Source: JBEBXQ01 sp040391535 (GTDB taxonomy: Bacteria; Bacteroidota; Bacteroidia; Cytophagales; Spirosomataceae). From it: a stretch of 28,251 nucleotides of DNA. The notes under the pieces are model-generated. The model had not been told where the DNA came from, did not search any database, and saw only the letters and a list, made by a program, of their open reading frames with translations. This document shows positions 1 through 8,747 of the stretch, one piece after another (within the stretch, counting starts at the first letter, position 1; each line of letters opens with the position of its first letter). A program made the position numbers and the translations under genes. The stretch is taken from the NCBI GenBank assembly GCA_040391535.1, contig JBEBXQ010000054.1:1-28251 (forward strand), in the 5' to 3' direction.

Positions 1-70
1 TATGTCCCCCGTTGGATGGGATTTACTTTATACTTTCACCAGATCATTTAACAAACCGATGATCCTGTTC

Positions 71-109
71 AAAAAATAAACCCCACGTTTCCGTTCCGGA
101 AAGTGGGGT
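71..109 (-). terminator. Rho-independent terminator of the sugar-oxidation operon
   Basis: Read on the minus strand this is a long hairpin. CCCCAC (81-86) pairs with GTGGGG (103-108), and TTTCCG (88-93) pairs with CGGAAA (97-102), leaving a three-base loop and a single bulged base at 87. On the minus strand the stem is followed by TTTATTTTTT (80 down to 71). It lies about 110 bases after the stop codon of the ThuA/dehydrogenase gene, so it probably ends that transcript. The plus strand has no T-run after the stem, so it should work in one direction only. Confidence 0.85.
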
Positions 110-218
110 CAGGAGGTAATTATTGAATATTAATTTTGCGTGTGTGGATTTCAGGTTTTTATAGTTGCTCAGATCCGGTTCCGGACATTGTAGTACAGAA
201 ACCTTCCTGGTAGACGTA

Positions 219-3200
219 TCACTTTACTTTCATTATTCCGTTCATTAACCGCCAGTGACCCGGAAAAGTACAAACAAACGGGTAATCTCCAGGTGCAGCC
301 GGAGCTGTAAAACGTAAACGGTATGTTTCTCCCGGGTTTATCAGTGGGGAAGAAGCGATGATTTCCGGAAGGGCAGGCACATAATGTTTTTCTGCGGCAT
401 CTCTGGCGGTGATCATTTCATCAGCTGCTTTTCCGATGATATCGAGTGATTTTATTTTTCCGACGACAATGTTGTGCTGCATGGCATCAGGATTTTCAAA
501 TACAATTTCCACCGGCTGTCCTGCTTTGACGGTAATTTCCTGTTTGTCAAATTTCATTTCTTCCCGGATGGCTTTCAGGTGTATAACCTGCAGATTGGGA
601 TCCGAAATAATTGCATCTTTCAGTCCTGCTGATTGCAGCAGGCCTTCAATTTTAGAGGTATATATTTCCGGAGCTGATCTGTGAAAACCGATCAGCCATT
701 GCTGATTAGCCTCAGACAGCTGATCTTTCCTTCTGGTATTCCAACCGCCTAGTATGCCTTTGGTAACTGCATTCCCGCCATCATGGTCCAGTTGCTGTGC
801 AGTCTGAAGAAGTCGTATGGCATCGTTGGCAGAAGCATAGGAAGCATAACTGCGGAAGGCCCTTTCAAGTACAAAATCCGCCAGTTTCTGAGGGCGATTC
901 ACCTCAAAAGTTTTTGTCATCCGATTATTGCGCTCTTCGTCTTTCTCCGGGATACTATTTTCAGTATCCACAACGGCAGTCACTTCAACTTTACCGGCTT
1001 GTTCGGCGGTGAACCCGAAAGCACTTTTCCAGGGGCCGTTATTGCCTTCTGTCAGTTCAACGGTTTCACCGGGTGCAAGGCCATCTTCGAGCCTTTTACT
1101 GATATAATTCAGGTTAAGTCCGGCTCCTTTTACACTCACTGTGACCGTCGGAATAGTGCCTTTCGGAACGGCTACGTCCCCATGGTTGGCAATTTTCACC
1201 ACAATTCTGACGCTTTCTCTGATATTGGGAGCCGTGGGGTTAATTATAATATCAGTAACAGCCAGTTCTGCACTTCCCTTCACGATTGTTTGCTGTTCAT
1301 GACCAGCCGCATGCTGGTGTTCATGATGATGCGCAGCTACAGAAGACGCCGTGACGTTACGGGTATTGGTCAGGCGCTGTTGCAGTACCTGATTTCTTAA
1401 TTTGCCGTCATGTGCATTAAGTACCACAGCAAAAGCATCAGGCAGCCAACGGTCGTCTGCCTCCGTTGCCTTGTCAAGTCGCTGGAGCACCGCATTTTCA
1501 ATGGCAGGTGTAAGCGGCGATTCGCTGAATTTCAGCAGAGTATTCAGTACAACTGTCAGATCGGCGTCATGAAGCAGATGGCTCTCCAGTAGTGCCTGGG
1601 CTGTCGGAGCATCGTCAGGAAGTACCTGTATAGCTGTTTTGCGAACTGCGGCGGAAGGATGTTTCAAAGCCGCCCTGATGATCTGCCCGGTCCCGCTATT
1701 CTGAGAGAGGGAAGGAATAGCACCCAGTCCGTGGAGTGTCCAGAGCGCATGAATTGCACCTGTATTCAGGCCGACTTCATCCACTTGCTGATCTTTTACC
1801 AGTTCCAGCAGATGGGGTACTATGTCCTTGTTGCCTCTTTCAACCAACAACCGCTGCGCGTGCAGACGCCACAGCATATTGCTGTTTTTCAGATGGGTAA
1901 GAAGTTCATCAGGACGGTCTTTATTCAATAGAACAGGAGTATAATCCGGAGCATTTTTCCACGAAATCCGATAAATACGCCCGCGGGTATTGTCCCTCAG
2001 ATCGGTTTCATAGGCATTGCCCGGGCCGTTTTCAAAACCCTTGGGAGTAGGATTGTGCTGAATAATATAACTGTACCAGTCGGCAACCCATACCGCGCCA
2101 TCGGGGCCCACCTGCGCGAAAACAGGAGAAACCCATTCATCAGCACCAGCCAGGAAATTAAAGCCGGGTTTGTCTTCATAGTCGGTGCCTTTCCTGACCA
2201 TAATATTGCGGTGCAGAAGGTGACCGGTCGGTTCTGCAACAAATGCGGAAGTATTCCAGTATTCTTTGGGGAATGCCCTTGCGGTATAGAAATTATGACC
2301 GGCTGCGGCAGTAAACCCACCGAAGACGTCCACCTGTCTTACTTTGGGTGTAATGGGCTGAAAATCTTTGTGCGTGTCGGTGCTGCGGCTTCCGTTATCT
2401 ACCGTGCTTTTTCCGAAATAACGGGATGGGATTGCCATGAACCATCCGTGAGCGTTATTGGCCGTTGATCCGAAAAGCTCACCGGCTTCATTAAAGCTGA
2501 GTCCCCAGGTATTGTTGGAAGTACGGGTAAGCATTTCCATGTCAGAGCCGTCTGCTTTAAAACGGAACAATGCCTGTCCGAAGTTGAGTGAATCGGCCTG
2601 CCCGAACCTGCCCTTAAATCCTGAATACCCAACCGCGCCATAAATCCAGTTGTCAAATCCGTAATGCAGACTTGACGGACCGGCATGGGTATCAAATGTG
2701 CCGAATCCCGAGAATAATATTTTTTTTACATCAGCCTTGTCATCACCATCCGTATCCTTCAGGAACAGCATGTGCGGTGCCTGTGATACGATCAGTCCAC
2801 CGTTGGCGAAGACCATTCCGGTTGGTACGCTGAGCCCTTCTGCAAAGCGGGTAAATTTATCCGCCTTTCCGTCACCATTGGTGTCTTCGCATATCAGAAT
2901 ATAATCCCTTCCGCCTTCATCTTTCCTTTCATTGGGATAATCGTACGTAATGGCGATAAACAGACGGCCACGTTCATCCCATGCCAGTGCGATCGGGTGG
3001 GAGACATCCGGTTCGTGTGCAAATAATTCAAGATTGAAATCAACCGGAACCTGAATATGTTTCATCGATTCCTCAGGTGACAAAGGAAGTTGCTGTAACT
3101 GCTGGCCGGGACGCTGTTCATAATTAGGCAGATGGGCCTGTTTGTAGTCAAAAGGTTTCAGATCCAGTCTGGCAAGTGCCCCGCGGGCCTCATCATTGAC

Positions 3201-3938
3201 CGCCCAGAGAATTCCTTTTTCAATCAGATCATGGAAACCCGGTTGCGTCCATGTTTTTTCATCATGGCCGTAAGCAGTATAAAATACCCGTCCTTTGCCG
3301 TGCTTTCTGACCCATGTATAAGGTTCTTTTTCCTGTCCCGGACGATCCTTTGCCTGGTCGGGCTGAATAATCCTTTCGGTAAGCACTTCATTATCAGGTT
3401 CCAGTTTAATGTGCAGATAGGTTTCATCCAGTGTTTTAAAAGGCTTTACACCTGCTATGGCCGGATGATCCGGTTTTGTCCATACGGGTTGAATGGTATC
3501 CCATGTATGCCGCCAGAACTGGCCGCCCATAAGTTTTACAATATCGGCATTATTCCGGAAGCAATAAGTGGCGCAGTGAACAGGAATAAACCCTTTTCCC
3601 GACGCAACGAAGTCAAGTAAAGCATCTGCCTGCTGCGGAGCGATGGAATCATGGTTGGCAAATAAAAGCAACGCGTCATACTTATGTAAAGTTTCCGGAT
3701 TCAGGTCATCAAGGCGGTCGGTATAGGTGAAATTGATTCCTTTTGGTCCGAGTGCCTCCATTATTTTCGGCACCATTTCAGCCGGACGGTGATGACCGTT
3801 ATCTCCCAGGAACAGTACTTCAATACGACGACCTTTGCTTTCAGATTCCGCAGCAGATTTCTCAACCGTTTTGGTAGTTGATTGCGTGGCACATGCTATG
3901 CCCAGAAACAACAGCAATAAGCAGGCAAGATTCTTCAT
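219..3938 (-). CDS. Exported ThuA / PVC-type dehydrogenase / HEAT / CARDB / azurin fusion protein
   Basis: A 1239-residue multidomain protein, predicted to be exported and to oxidise a sugar or polyol in the periplasm or at the cell surface. The chosen ATG (3938) gives a signal sequence whose Cys near residue 16 could be a lipidation site (LGIAC, a weak lipobox). In order: a ThuA-like domain (about 37-247); a beta-propeller dehydrogenase domain of the PVC-type family (about 295-660) with two Asp-rich DxNGDGxAD-like calcium-type loops near 352 and 395; HEAT-like helical repeats (about 685-845); a His-rich linker (about 870-883); a CARDB-like beta domain (about 890-1014); and a cupredoxin domain (about 1128-1239). 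The last has type-1 copper ligands His1155, Cys1223, His1228 and Met1232 in an azurin-like CTFPGHWRLM motif. No CxxCH haem site is present, although relatives often carry one. An upstream in-frame TTG at 3959 would overlap the preceding stop codon and precede the signal peptide, so I rejected it. The substrate is unknown. Confidence 0.87.
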   Translation of the reverse strand: MKNLACLLLLFLGIACATQSTTKTVEKSAAESESKGRRIEVLFLGDNGHHRPAEMVPKIMEALGPKGINFTYTDRLDDLNPETLHKYDALLLFANHDSIAPQQADALLDFVASGKGFIPVHCATYCFRNNADIVKLMGGQFWRHTWDTIQPVWTKPDHPAIAGVKPFKTLDETYLHIKLEPDNEVLTERIIQPDQAKDRPGQEKEPYTWVRKHGKGRVFYTAYGHDEKTWTQPGFHDLIEKGILWAVNDEARGALARLDLKPFDYKQAHLPNYEQRPGQQLQQLPLSPEESMKHIQVPVDFNLELFAHEPDVSHPIALAWDERGRLFIAITYDYPNERKDEGGRDYILICEDTNGDGKADKFTRFAEGLSVPTGMVFANGGLIVSQAPHMLFLKDTDGDDKADVKKILFSGFGTFDTHAGPSSLHYGFDNWIYGAVGYSGFKGRFGQADSLNFGQALFRFKADGSDMEMLTRTSNNTWGLSFNEAGELFGSTANNAHGWFMAIPSRYFGKSTVDNGSRSTDTHKDFQPITPKVRQVDVFGGFTAAAGHNFYTARAFPKEYWNTSAFVAEPTGHLLHRNIMVRKGTDYEDKPGFNFLAGADEWVSPVFAQVGPDGAVWVADWYSYIIQHNPTPKGFENGPGNAYETDLRDNTRGRIYRISWKNAPDYTPVLLNKDRPDELLTHLKNSNMLWRLHAQRLLVERGNKDIVPHLLELVKDQQVDEVGLNTGAIHALWTLHGLGAIPSLSQNSGTGQIIRAALKHPSAAVRKTAIQVLPDDAPTAQALLESHLLHDADLTVVLNTLLKFSESPLTPAIENAVLQRLDKATEADDRWLPDAFAVVLNAHDGKLRNQVLQQRLTNTRNVTASSVAAHHHEHQHAAGHEQQTIVKGSAELAVTDIIINPTAPNIRESVRIVVKIANHGDVAVPKGTIPTVTVSVKGAGLNLNYISKRLEDGLAPGETVELTEGNNGPWKSAFGFTAEQAGKVEVTAVVDTENSIPEKDEERNNRMTKTFEVNRPQKLADFVLERAFRSYASYASANDAIRLLQTAQQLDHDGGNAVTKGILGGWNTRRKDQLSEANQQWLIGFHRSAPEIYTSKIEGLLQSAGLKDAIISDPNLQVIHLKAIREEMKFDKQEITVKAGQPVEIVFENPDAMQHNIVVGKIKSLDIIGKAADEMITARDAAEKHYVPALPEIIASSPLINPGETYRLRFTAPAAPGDYPFVCTFPGHWRLMNGIMKVK

Positions 3939-3955
3939 TGAAAATGGATTAATGA

Positions 3956-5077
3956 TCAAACGTTTTTAAAGTCAGGGATCTGAATAATAGCACCTCCCTG
4001 TAATGCCGACTCATGCGCCAGAATGCCCACGCTGGTCCAGTTAGCCGATTGCCAGGCGTTAGGGAAAGGGTCCCGGTTTTCGGTCAGCGCCGATACAAAC
4101 TCATGTACAAGGTGCGGATGCGAACCACCGTGTCCTGCTCCCTGTGTAAAGGATAAGTGCGTATTGTCATCAGTATCATATACACCTTTGGTTGTAAACC
4201 GCTGTATTTCTTCCGGCAGGTAATGGGCGAAATCAGGTGTTTTTACACGTTCCGGAATCTCATGTTCCGGTTTTTTGGCAGTATGGATTACCGGATCTTC
4301 ACCTTCTATCAGCGGCCATTCAAATGATTTTTTGCTGCCATATACTTCAAAGCTTTCACGGTACTGGCGGGCGGTATCAAAGAGCGACCGGTATACATAA
4401 GCGGAAAGATCACTGTCTTTGAAACGGATATGAGCAGACTCTACCGCAAACGGAGAATTGTGGATGCGGGCAAGATCTTCGCTGATCGTACCAGAGCCGA
4501 AGCACGAAACGTAATCGGCTTCCAGGCGCAGTAAACCTGCTACAGGGCCTACGCAATGTGTCGCATAATGCATAGGGGGTAATCCGGGCCAGTAATCAGG
4601 CCATCCTTCCATGTCCTGCTGATGGCTTGCTTTCAGAAACTGCACCTTACCCAGTTCTCCTTTTTCGTACAGTTCTTTTACAAAGAGGAATTCACGGGCA
4701 TAAACCACCGTTTCCATCATCATATATTTCAGCCCGGTCTCTTTGGTGACCTTCACGATTTCCATACAATCTTCCACAGAAGTAGCCATCGGAACCGTAC
4801 AGGCCACATGTTTGCCCGCGCGCAGCGCTTTCAGGGTTTGTTCGGCATGGTTTGGGATAGGGGAGTTGATATGTACGGCATCGATATCCGGATCTTTCAG
4901 TAATGCATCATAATCCGTATACCGTACATCAATTCCGAATTCGTCACCTACAGCATCCAGTTTTGACTGTGTGCGCTGACATATTGCATACATATTGGCC
5001 TGCGGGTGTCTTTGGTAAATGGGAATAAATTCAGCCCCGAAACCCAGCCCGACAATTGCGATATTAATTTTCTTCAT
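3956..5077 (-). CDS. Gfo/Idh/MocA family oxidoreductase with altered EKP motif
   Basis: A 373-residue cytoplasmic-looking NAD(P)-dependent dehydrogenase fold. The N-terminal Rossmann domain starts at once with the dinucleotide motif GLGFGA (about 10-15); the C-terminal alpha/beta substrate domain carries the HYATH segment (170-174) at the place where the family has its catalytic His. Members oxidise or reduce sugar and inositol hydroxyl groups. The usual GKHVxxEKP motif reads GKHVACTVP here (88-96), so the conserved Glu-Lys pair is Thr-Val. ATG 5077 was preferred over an in-frame ATG at 5101 because it places the dinucleotide fold directly at the N-terminus, as is normal. The gene is 62 bases after the isomerase gene and 17 bases before the ThuA fusion gene, which suggests one transcript. 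The family call is firm; the substrate cannot be read. Confidence 0.9.
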   Translation of the reverse strand: MKKINIAIVGLGFGAEFIPIYQRHPQANMYAICQRTQSKLDAVGDEFGIDVRYTDYDALLKDPDIDAVHINSPIPNHAEQTLKALRAGKHVACTVPMATSVEDCMEIVKVTKETGLKYMMMETVVYAREFLFVKELYEKGELGKVQFLKASHQQDMEGWPDYWPGLPPMHYATHCVGPVAGLLRLEADYVSCFGSGTISEDLARIHNSPFAVESAHIRFKDSDLSAYVYRSLFDTARQYRESFEVYGSKKSFEWPLIEGEDPVIHTAKKPEHEIPERVKTPDFAHYLPEEIQRFTTKGVYDTDDNTHLSFTQGAGHGGSHPHLVHEFVSALTENRDPFPNAWQSANWTSVGILAHESALQGGAIIQIPDFKNV

Positions 5078-5139
5078 AGCAGATATGGTTGTAAGAATCA
5101 TTATTTTGATAAGAAATCCTGCGGTGTGATCATGACAGG

Positions 5140-5973
5140 TTAATACTTTTTCAGTCCGTCCTGAATGAAAAAGAGGCCGTCCCGCATGAGCTGTTCTTCC
5201 GAGGTAAAGGTTTTCCTCCAGATATTGGCTACCGGCAATTTTTCACTGAACGCCTCAATGCTGATCCAGCCATCATAATGAATATCCCTGATCGCCTTAA
5301 AGACCTCGTCCCAGGCGACATTTCCTTTGCCCGGTGTTGATCTGTCGTTTTCCGAAAGCTGTATAAAAGAAATGCGGTCGCCCATTTTGCGGATGCAGTC
5401 ACCGCTGTTTTTCTCCTCAATATTGGCATGGAACGTATCAAACATGATTTTGCAGGCAGGATGGTTTACTTCATCCACAAAACGGATGAGCTCATCACCG
5501 CAGCTGGTGAGGTACATTTCAAAACGGTTAAGATATTCGAGTCCCAGGGTAATATCGAGAGATTCGGCATAGTCGGCTACTTCACGGATACCGTCAATTG
5601 CCCGGTTCCATTCGTCGTGAGTGGCAGGTTTTCCGCTGAAGGTACCCAAAGCAGAATGTAAAGGACCCATGAGTTTTGTCGCTCCCAATACGAGTGCACA
5701 GTCAAGGCACCGCTTCAGGTGTTCAACGGCTGCCCGATGTATATTTCTGTCGGCACTGATGAGGTTAATTTCCGGTCCGCACATTGTATCCGTTTCACAT
5801 GAAAGTCCCAGGTCATCCAGTTGCTTTCTCCACGAAAACCACTTCTCCGTATTGGTGTCAAACAAGGGAACTTCCACACCTTCAAACCCGATCTCACGGA
5901 TCAGTTCAAGGGTAGGAAAAAGGCTTTCATCCATCTGATTGCCCCATAAAAGCAAATTCATACTGAATTTCAT
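5140..5973 (-). CDS. Sugar isomerase/epimerase, xylose-isomerase-like TIM barrel
   Basis: A 277-residue TIM-barrel protein of the AP-endonuclease-2/xylose-isomerase-like superfamily, related to ketose 3-epimerases and hydroxypyruvate isomerase. Numbered from ATG 5973 (MKFSMN), candidate metal and catalytic residues are Glu146, Asp179, Gln205 and Glu240, with His182 and Arg211 nearby. The spacing of 33, 26 and 35 matches the Glu-Asp-His-Glu set of D-tagatose/D-psicose 3-epimerases as I remember it, except that the third ligand is Gln. From memory, a Gln there is what Hyi/OtnI-type enzymes use. An in-frame TTG at 6000 was rejected because the barrel begins directly after ATG 5973. It is the first gene of the minus-strand cluster and probably acts with the downstream oxidoreductase on an oxidised sugar. 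The exact reaction is not known. Confidence 0.85.
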   Translation of the reverse strand: MKFSMNLLLWGNQMDESLFPTLELIREIGFEGVEVPLFDTNTEKWFSWRKQLDDLGLSCETDTMCGPEINLISADRNIHRAAVEHLKRCLDCALVLGATKLMGPLHSALGTFSGKPATHDEWNRAIDGIREVADYAESLDITLGLEYLNRFEMYLTSCGDELIRFVDEVNHPACKIMFDTFHANIEEKNSGDCIRKMGDRISFIQLSENDRSTPGKGNVAWDEVFKAIRDIHYDGWISIEAFSEKLPVANIWRKTFTSEEQLMRDGLFFIQDGLKKY

Positions 5974-5995
5974 AATACTTCGGTCGTTTAAGGAG

Positions 5996-6007
5996 TGCAA
6001 TTTTGCA
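5996..6007. promoter_or_regulatory. TGCAA-TT-TTGCA dyad, possible operator
   Basis: A perfect five-base inverted repeat with a two-base spacer lies between the divergent AraC-type regulator and the isomerase gene, 23 to 34 bases upstream of the isomerase ATG. Its place in the shared control region is suggestive, but AraC proteins more often bind direct repeats and a dyad this short can arise by chance. Confidence 0.25.
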
Positions 6008-6025
6008 ATAAAATAATACTAATGC

Positions 6026-6059
6026 TTGTTCATTATTGATTAAAAATGACTTTATTTTG
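6026..6059 (+). promoter_or_regulatory. Weak Bacteroidota-type promoter for the cupin-AraC regulator
   Basis: TTG (6026-6028) and, 24 bases later, TATTTTG (6053-6059), one T short of the TAnnTTTG -7 consensus. It would give a leader of about 40 bases before ATG 6104. The match is imperfect in both sequence and spacing. Confidence 0.3.
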
Positions 6060-6103
6060 ATATTTATTCTGATAAAATCAAATCAAGAGGTAAAATTAAG
6101 CCC

Positions 6104-6973
6104 ATGAAGCCTCCGTTGCTTAAAAATATTGAAAGTCCTGTCATGTCGGTGACGATCCAGAATCTGTATGATCCTTACTTTGATCCTAACTGGCACTTTC
6201 ATCCCCACTATCAGCTGTTCACTGTTCTGGAAGGTAAAGGTACACGATTGGTCGGAGATTCTATTCAGTCGTTTGAGCCGGGTGATACTGTATTTCTGGG
6301 GCCGGATATTCCCCATTTATGGCGTTGTGAAGAACCCTATTTTCAGACGGATTCGGGTATGATGACCCATGGGATAGTCCTTTATTTTCAGGAAGGGTTT
6401 CTGGGGAAGGATTTTTTCGACAGACCGGAGTTTTTTCCTGTAAAAGAATTGCTGCAGCATGCCCGCAGAGGTTTGTCGTACAAGGGCGTTACCCGTGAGC
6501 TGATCCGTCAGGAACTTACCCGGTGGCCGGAGCTCAACGGTTTTGACCGGCTGATCCGGCTGTTGCAACTACTGAATACCTTAGCTCATTCCACGGACGG
6601 TGAACCGCTGACCAGCTATGGGTATGTCAATAACTTTAAGCCTTCCGAAACCGAGCGCATGCAGAAAGTACATAATTATATACTGGAGAATTTTTCCAAA
6701 AACATACGCCTCGCTGAAATCGCCTCTCTGGCCGGTATGTCAGAAGCTGCTTTTTGCCGCTATTTTAAAGCCCGTGCCAATAAAACCGTTACGGATTTTA
6801 TCAGCGAGATCAGGATCGGCCATGCCTGTAAATTGCTGGTAAATCAGGAATGGACCATTGCACAGATTGCCTTTGAGAGTGGATTTGATACTTTATCCAA
6901 CTTCAACAGACAATTTAAAAAAGTGACCGGAAAAACCCCTTCGGGTTATAAAAATACGCTGATCGGTGAATAA
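6104..6973 (+). CDS. AraC-family regulator with N-terminal cupin sensor
   Basis: A 289-residue transcription regulator. The N-terminal part (about 25-95) is a cupin-type sensor with the His-rich strand HFHPH (31-35) and a second cupin segment ending in IPHLW near residue 71. The C-terminal part (about 186-289) is a double helix-turn-helix AraC domain: LAEIASLAGMSEAAFCRYFK is the first helix pair, and the second carries the usual IAQIAFESGFDTLSNFNRQFK-like signature. It faces away from the isomerase/oxidoreductase/ThuA-fusion genes and shares about 130 bases of control region with them, so it is probably their sugar-responsive regulator; this is inferred from position. An AAGAGG stretch (6085-6090) lies rather far from the ATG. 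Confidence 0.9.
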   Translation: MKPPLLKNIESPVMSVTIQNLYDPYFDPNWHFHPHYQLFTVLEGKGTRLVGDSIQSFEPGDTVFLGPDIPHLWRCEEPYFQTDSGMMTHGIVLYFQEGFLGKDFFDRPEFFPVKELLQHARRGLSYKGVTRELIRQELTRWPELNGFDRLIRLLQLLNTLAHSTDGEPLTSYGYVNNFKPSETERMQKVHNYILENFSKNIRLAEIASLAGMSEAAFCRYFKARANKTVTDFISEIRIGHACKLLVNQEWTIAQIAFESGFDTLSNFNRQFKKVTGKTPSGYKNTLIGE

Positions 6974-6994
6974 ATTGCTATGTTTTTTAGTAGA

Positions 6995-7027
6995 TTGTCA
7001 GAATTTATGAAGATAACCTTAATTTTG
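6995..7027 (+). promoter_or_regulatory. Bacteroidota-type promoter of the amino acid permease
   Basis: TTG (6995-6997) followed after 22 bases by TAATTTTG (7020-7027), which fits TAnnTTTG exactly. Transcription would start near 7034, giving a leader of about 30 bases before ATG 7065. Confidence 0.55.
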
Positions 7028-7064
7028 ACACCACTTTTAAACTTATACAAAACAGGCCACCTGG

Positions 7065-8726
7065 ATGAGTAACAAATCCTCACTATTTCGTAGAAAATCC
7101 GTAGATCAGATATTATCAGATGCTGAGAAAGCAGAAGGACAAAGCAGCTTGTCGAAGATTCTGGGCGTAAGAGACCTTGTTTCATTAGGGATCGCCGCCA
7201 TTATCGGAGCGGGCATATTCAGTACTATAGGAAGGGCGAGTTTTGATGGTGGCCCTGCAGTCTCACTGTTGTTTCTTTTTACGGCTATTGCCTGTGTTTT
7301 TACGGCTTTGTGCTATGCCCAGTTTGCCAGTACGGTACCGGTTTCAGGAAGTGCTTATACCTACGCTTATGTATCATTCGGCGAAATTTTTGCCTGGGTA
7401 ATAGGATGGGCACTGATTCTTGAATACGCGGTTTCCAACATGGTGGTCGCCATTTCCTGGTCTGAATATTTTGTGGGAATGTTAAAAGGTTTTGGATTGC
7501 ATATTCCTGAATGGCTGACGATAGACCCTGGCACAGCCAGCCGTGCCTATGAAAAATTAATGCTGAGCGGAGAGGCTTCACTGGCAGGTTTTGAAAATAT
7601 TGCCGCCGCCGCTTATACCAGCGCCCCTGAAATTGCAGGCGTAAAAATATTGCTTGATTTACCGGCAGGGATTATTACGATGCTTGTTACCTGGCTGGTG
7701 TATGTGGGTATCCGGGAATCGAAAACAGCCAGCAATATTATGGTCATCCTGAAAGTGGCCGTGGTTTTACTGGTTATTCTTGTCGGAGGATTTTATGTGC
7801 AACCCGAAAACTGGTCACCCTTTGCTCCTAACGGTGTCAAAGGTGTAATGAGTGGCGTGGCTGCTGTATTTTTTGCCTTTATTGGTTTTGATTCTATTTC
7901 AACAACAGCCGAAGAATGCCGCAATCCCCAGCGCGACCTGCCCAAAGCCATGATTTATACTCTGGTGATCTGTACCGTTTTGTATGTGCTGATCGCTCTG
8001 GTACTGACCGGTATGGTGAATTATACAGAACTGAATGTAGATGATCCCCTTGCCTTTGTTTTTCAGAAAGTGGGTGTTGATTTCGTGGCCGGCATTATTT
8101 CAGTAAGCTCCGTCATTGCGATTACCAGTGCCTTGCTGGTGTATCAGCTTGGACAACCGAGGATCTGGATGAGTATGAGCCGCGACGGCCTTTTATGGAA
8201 GCGGTTTTCAGAAATTCACCCCAAATACAAGACACCGGGCTTTGCCACCATCGTCACAGGCTTTGTGGTAGGGGTGCCTGCCCTGTTTTTTGATATGGGC
8301 TTCTTTGTTGATCTTACCAGCGTGGGCACTTTTTTCGCCTTTATCCTGGTTTGCTGCGGTGTTTTATATATGGACCATTCGGGATTATCAGAGAAGTCAA
8401 AATTCAAAGTACCCCGCATTAATGGCCAGTATCTGATTATTGTCGTCTTTATTATCGGAATGGCGTTCTGTGTCTATATGGACTGGTTTTGGGAGCCTAT
8501 CACCGAAAAGCCTTTACTGGTGGTTTTCTGGCTGACATGGCTTGTGCTTGGTATCATGGCATTACGGTATAAATTCTCACTTCTGCCGGTTATGGGCATC
8601 TTGTTTAATCTGTATCTGATGACCGAACTGGGGATATCCAACTGGACAATCTTTGTGATCTGGCTTGCCATTGGCCTGGTGATTTATTTTAGCTATGGCT
8701 ACAAAAAAAGTAAACTCGCACAATAA
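7065..8726 (+). CDS. APC-superfamily amino acid permease, cationic amino acid transporter type
   Basis: A 553-residue inner-membrane transporter with a cytoplasmic N-terminal stretch of about 35 residues followed by a dozen or more hydrophobic segments. The first membrane segment carries the glycine-rich break IIGAGIF (about 46-52) of the APC fold, which forms part of the substrate site. The segment FAFIGFDSISTTAEECRNP, then RDLPKA, is the signature of the cationic amino acid transporter (CAT/YhdG-like) branch. Length and layout fit this branch, which usually has about 14 segments. It likely moves amino acids by proton symport or exchange; which amino acid is not readable. It is transcribed alone from its own promoter and converges on the phosphatase gene, with 21 bases between the two stop codons. 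Confidence 0.88.
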   Translation: MSNKSSLFRRKSVDQILSDAEKAEGQSSLSKILGVRDLVSLGIAAIIGAGIFSTIGRASFDGGPAVSLLFLFTAIACVFTALCYAQFASTVPVSGSAYTYAYVSFGEIFAWVIGWALILEYAVSNMVVAISWSEYFVGMLKGFGLHIPEWLTIDPGTASRAYEKLMLSGEASLAGFENIAAAAYTSAPEIAGVKILLDLPAGIITMLVTWLVYVGIRESKTASNIMVILKVAVVLLVILVGGFYVQPENWSPFAPNGVKGVMSGVAAVFFAFIGFDSISTTAEECRNPQRDLPKAMIYTLVICTVLYVLIALVLTGMVNYTELNVDDPLAFVFQKVGVDFVAGIISVSSVIAITSALLVYQLGQPRIWMSMSRDGLLWKRFSEIHPKYKTPGFATIVTGFVVGVPALFFDMGFFVDLTSVGTFFAFILVCCGVLYMDHSGLSEKSKFKVPRINGQYLIIVVFIIGMAFCVYMDWFWEPITEKPLLVVFWLTWLVLGIMALRYKFSLLPVMGILFNLYLMTELGISNWTIFVIWLAIGLVIYFSYGYKKSKLAQ

Positions 8727-8747
8727 CCACAGGAAGATTACCGCTGG

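Noticed and set aside
783..1400. 205-codon plus-strand open frame opposite the ThuA fusion gene
   Set aside because: It lies wholly inside a gene with clear domains on the other strand, and its translation shows no recognisable motif; it is an antisense shadow.
3531..3600. Cys pair HCATYC in the ThuA domain as a possible haem c site
   Set aside because: The spacing is C-x3-C with no following His, so it is not CxxCH; it lies in the ThuA fold.
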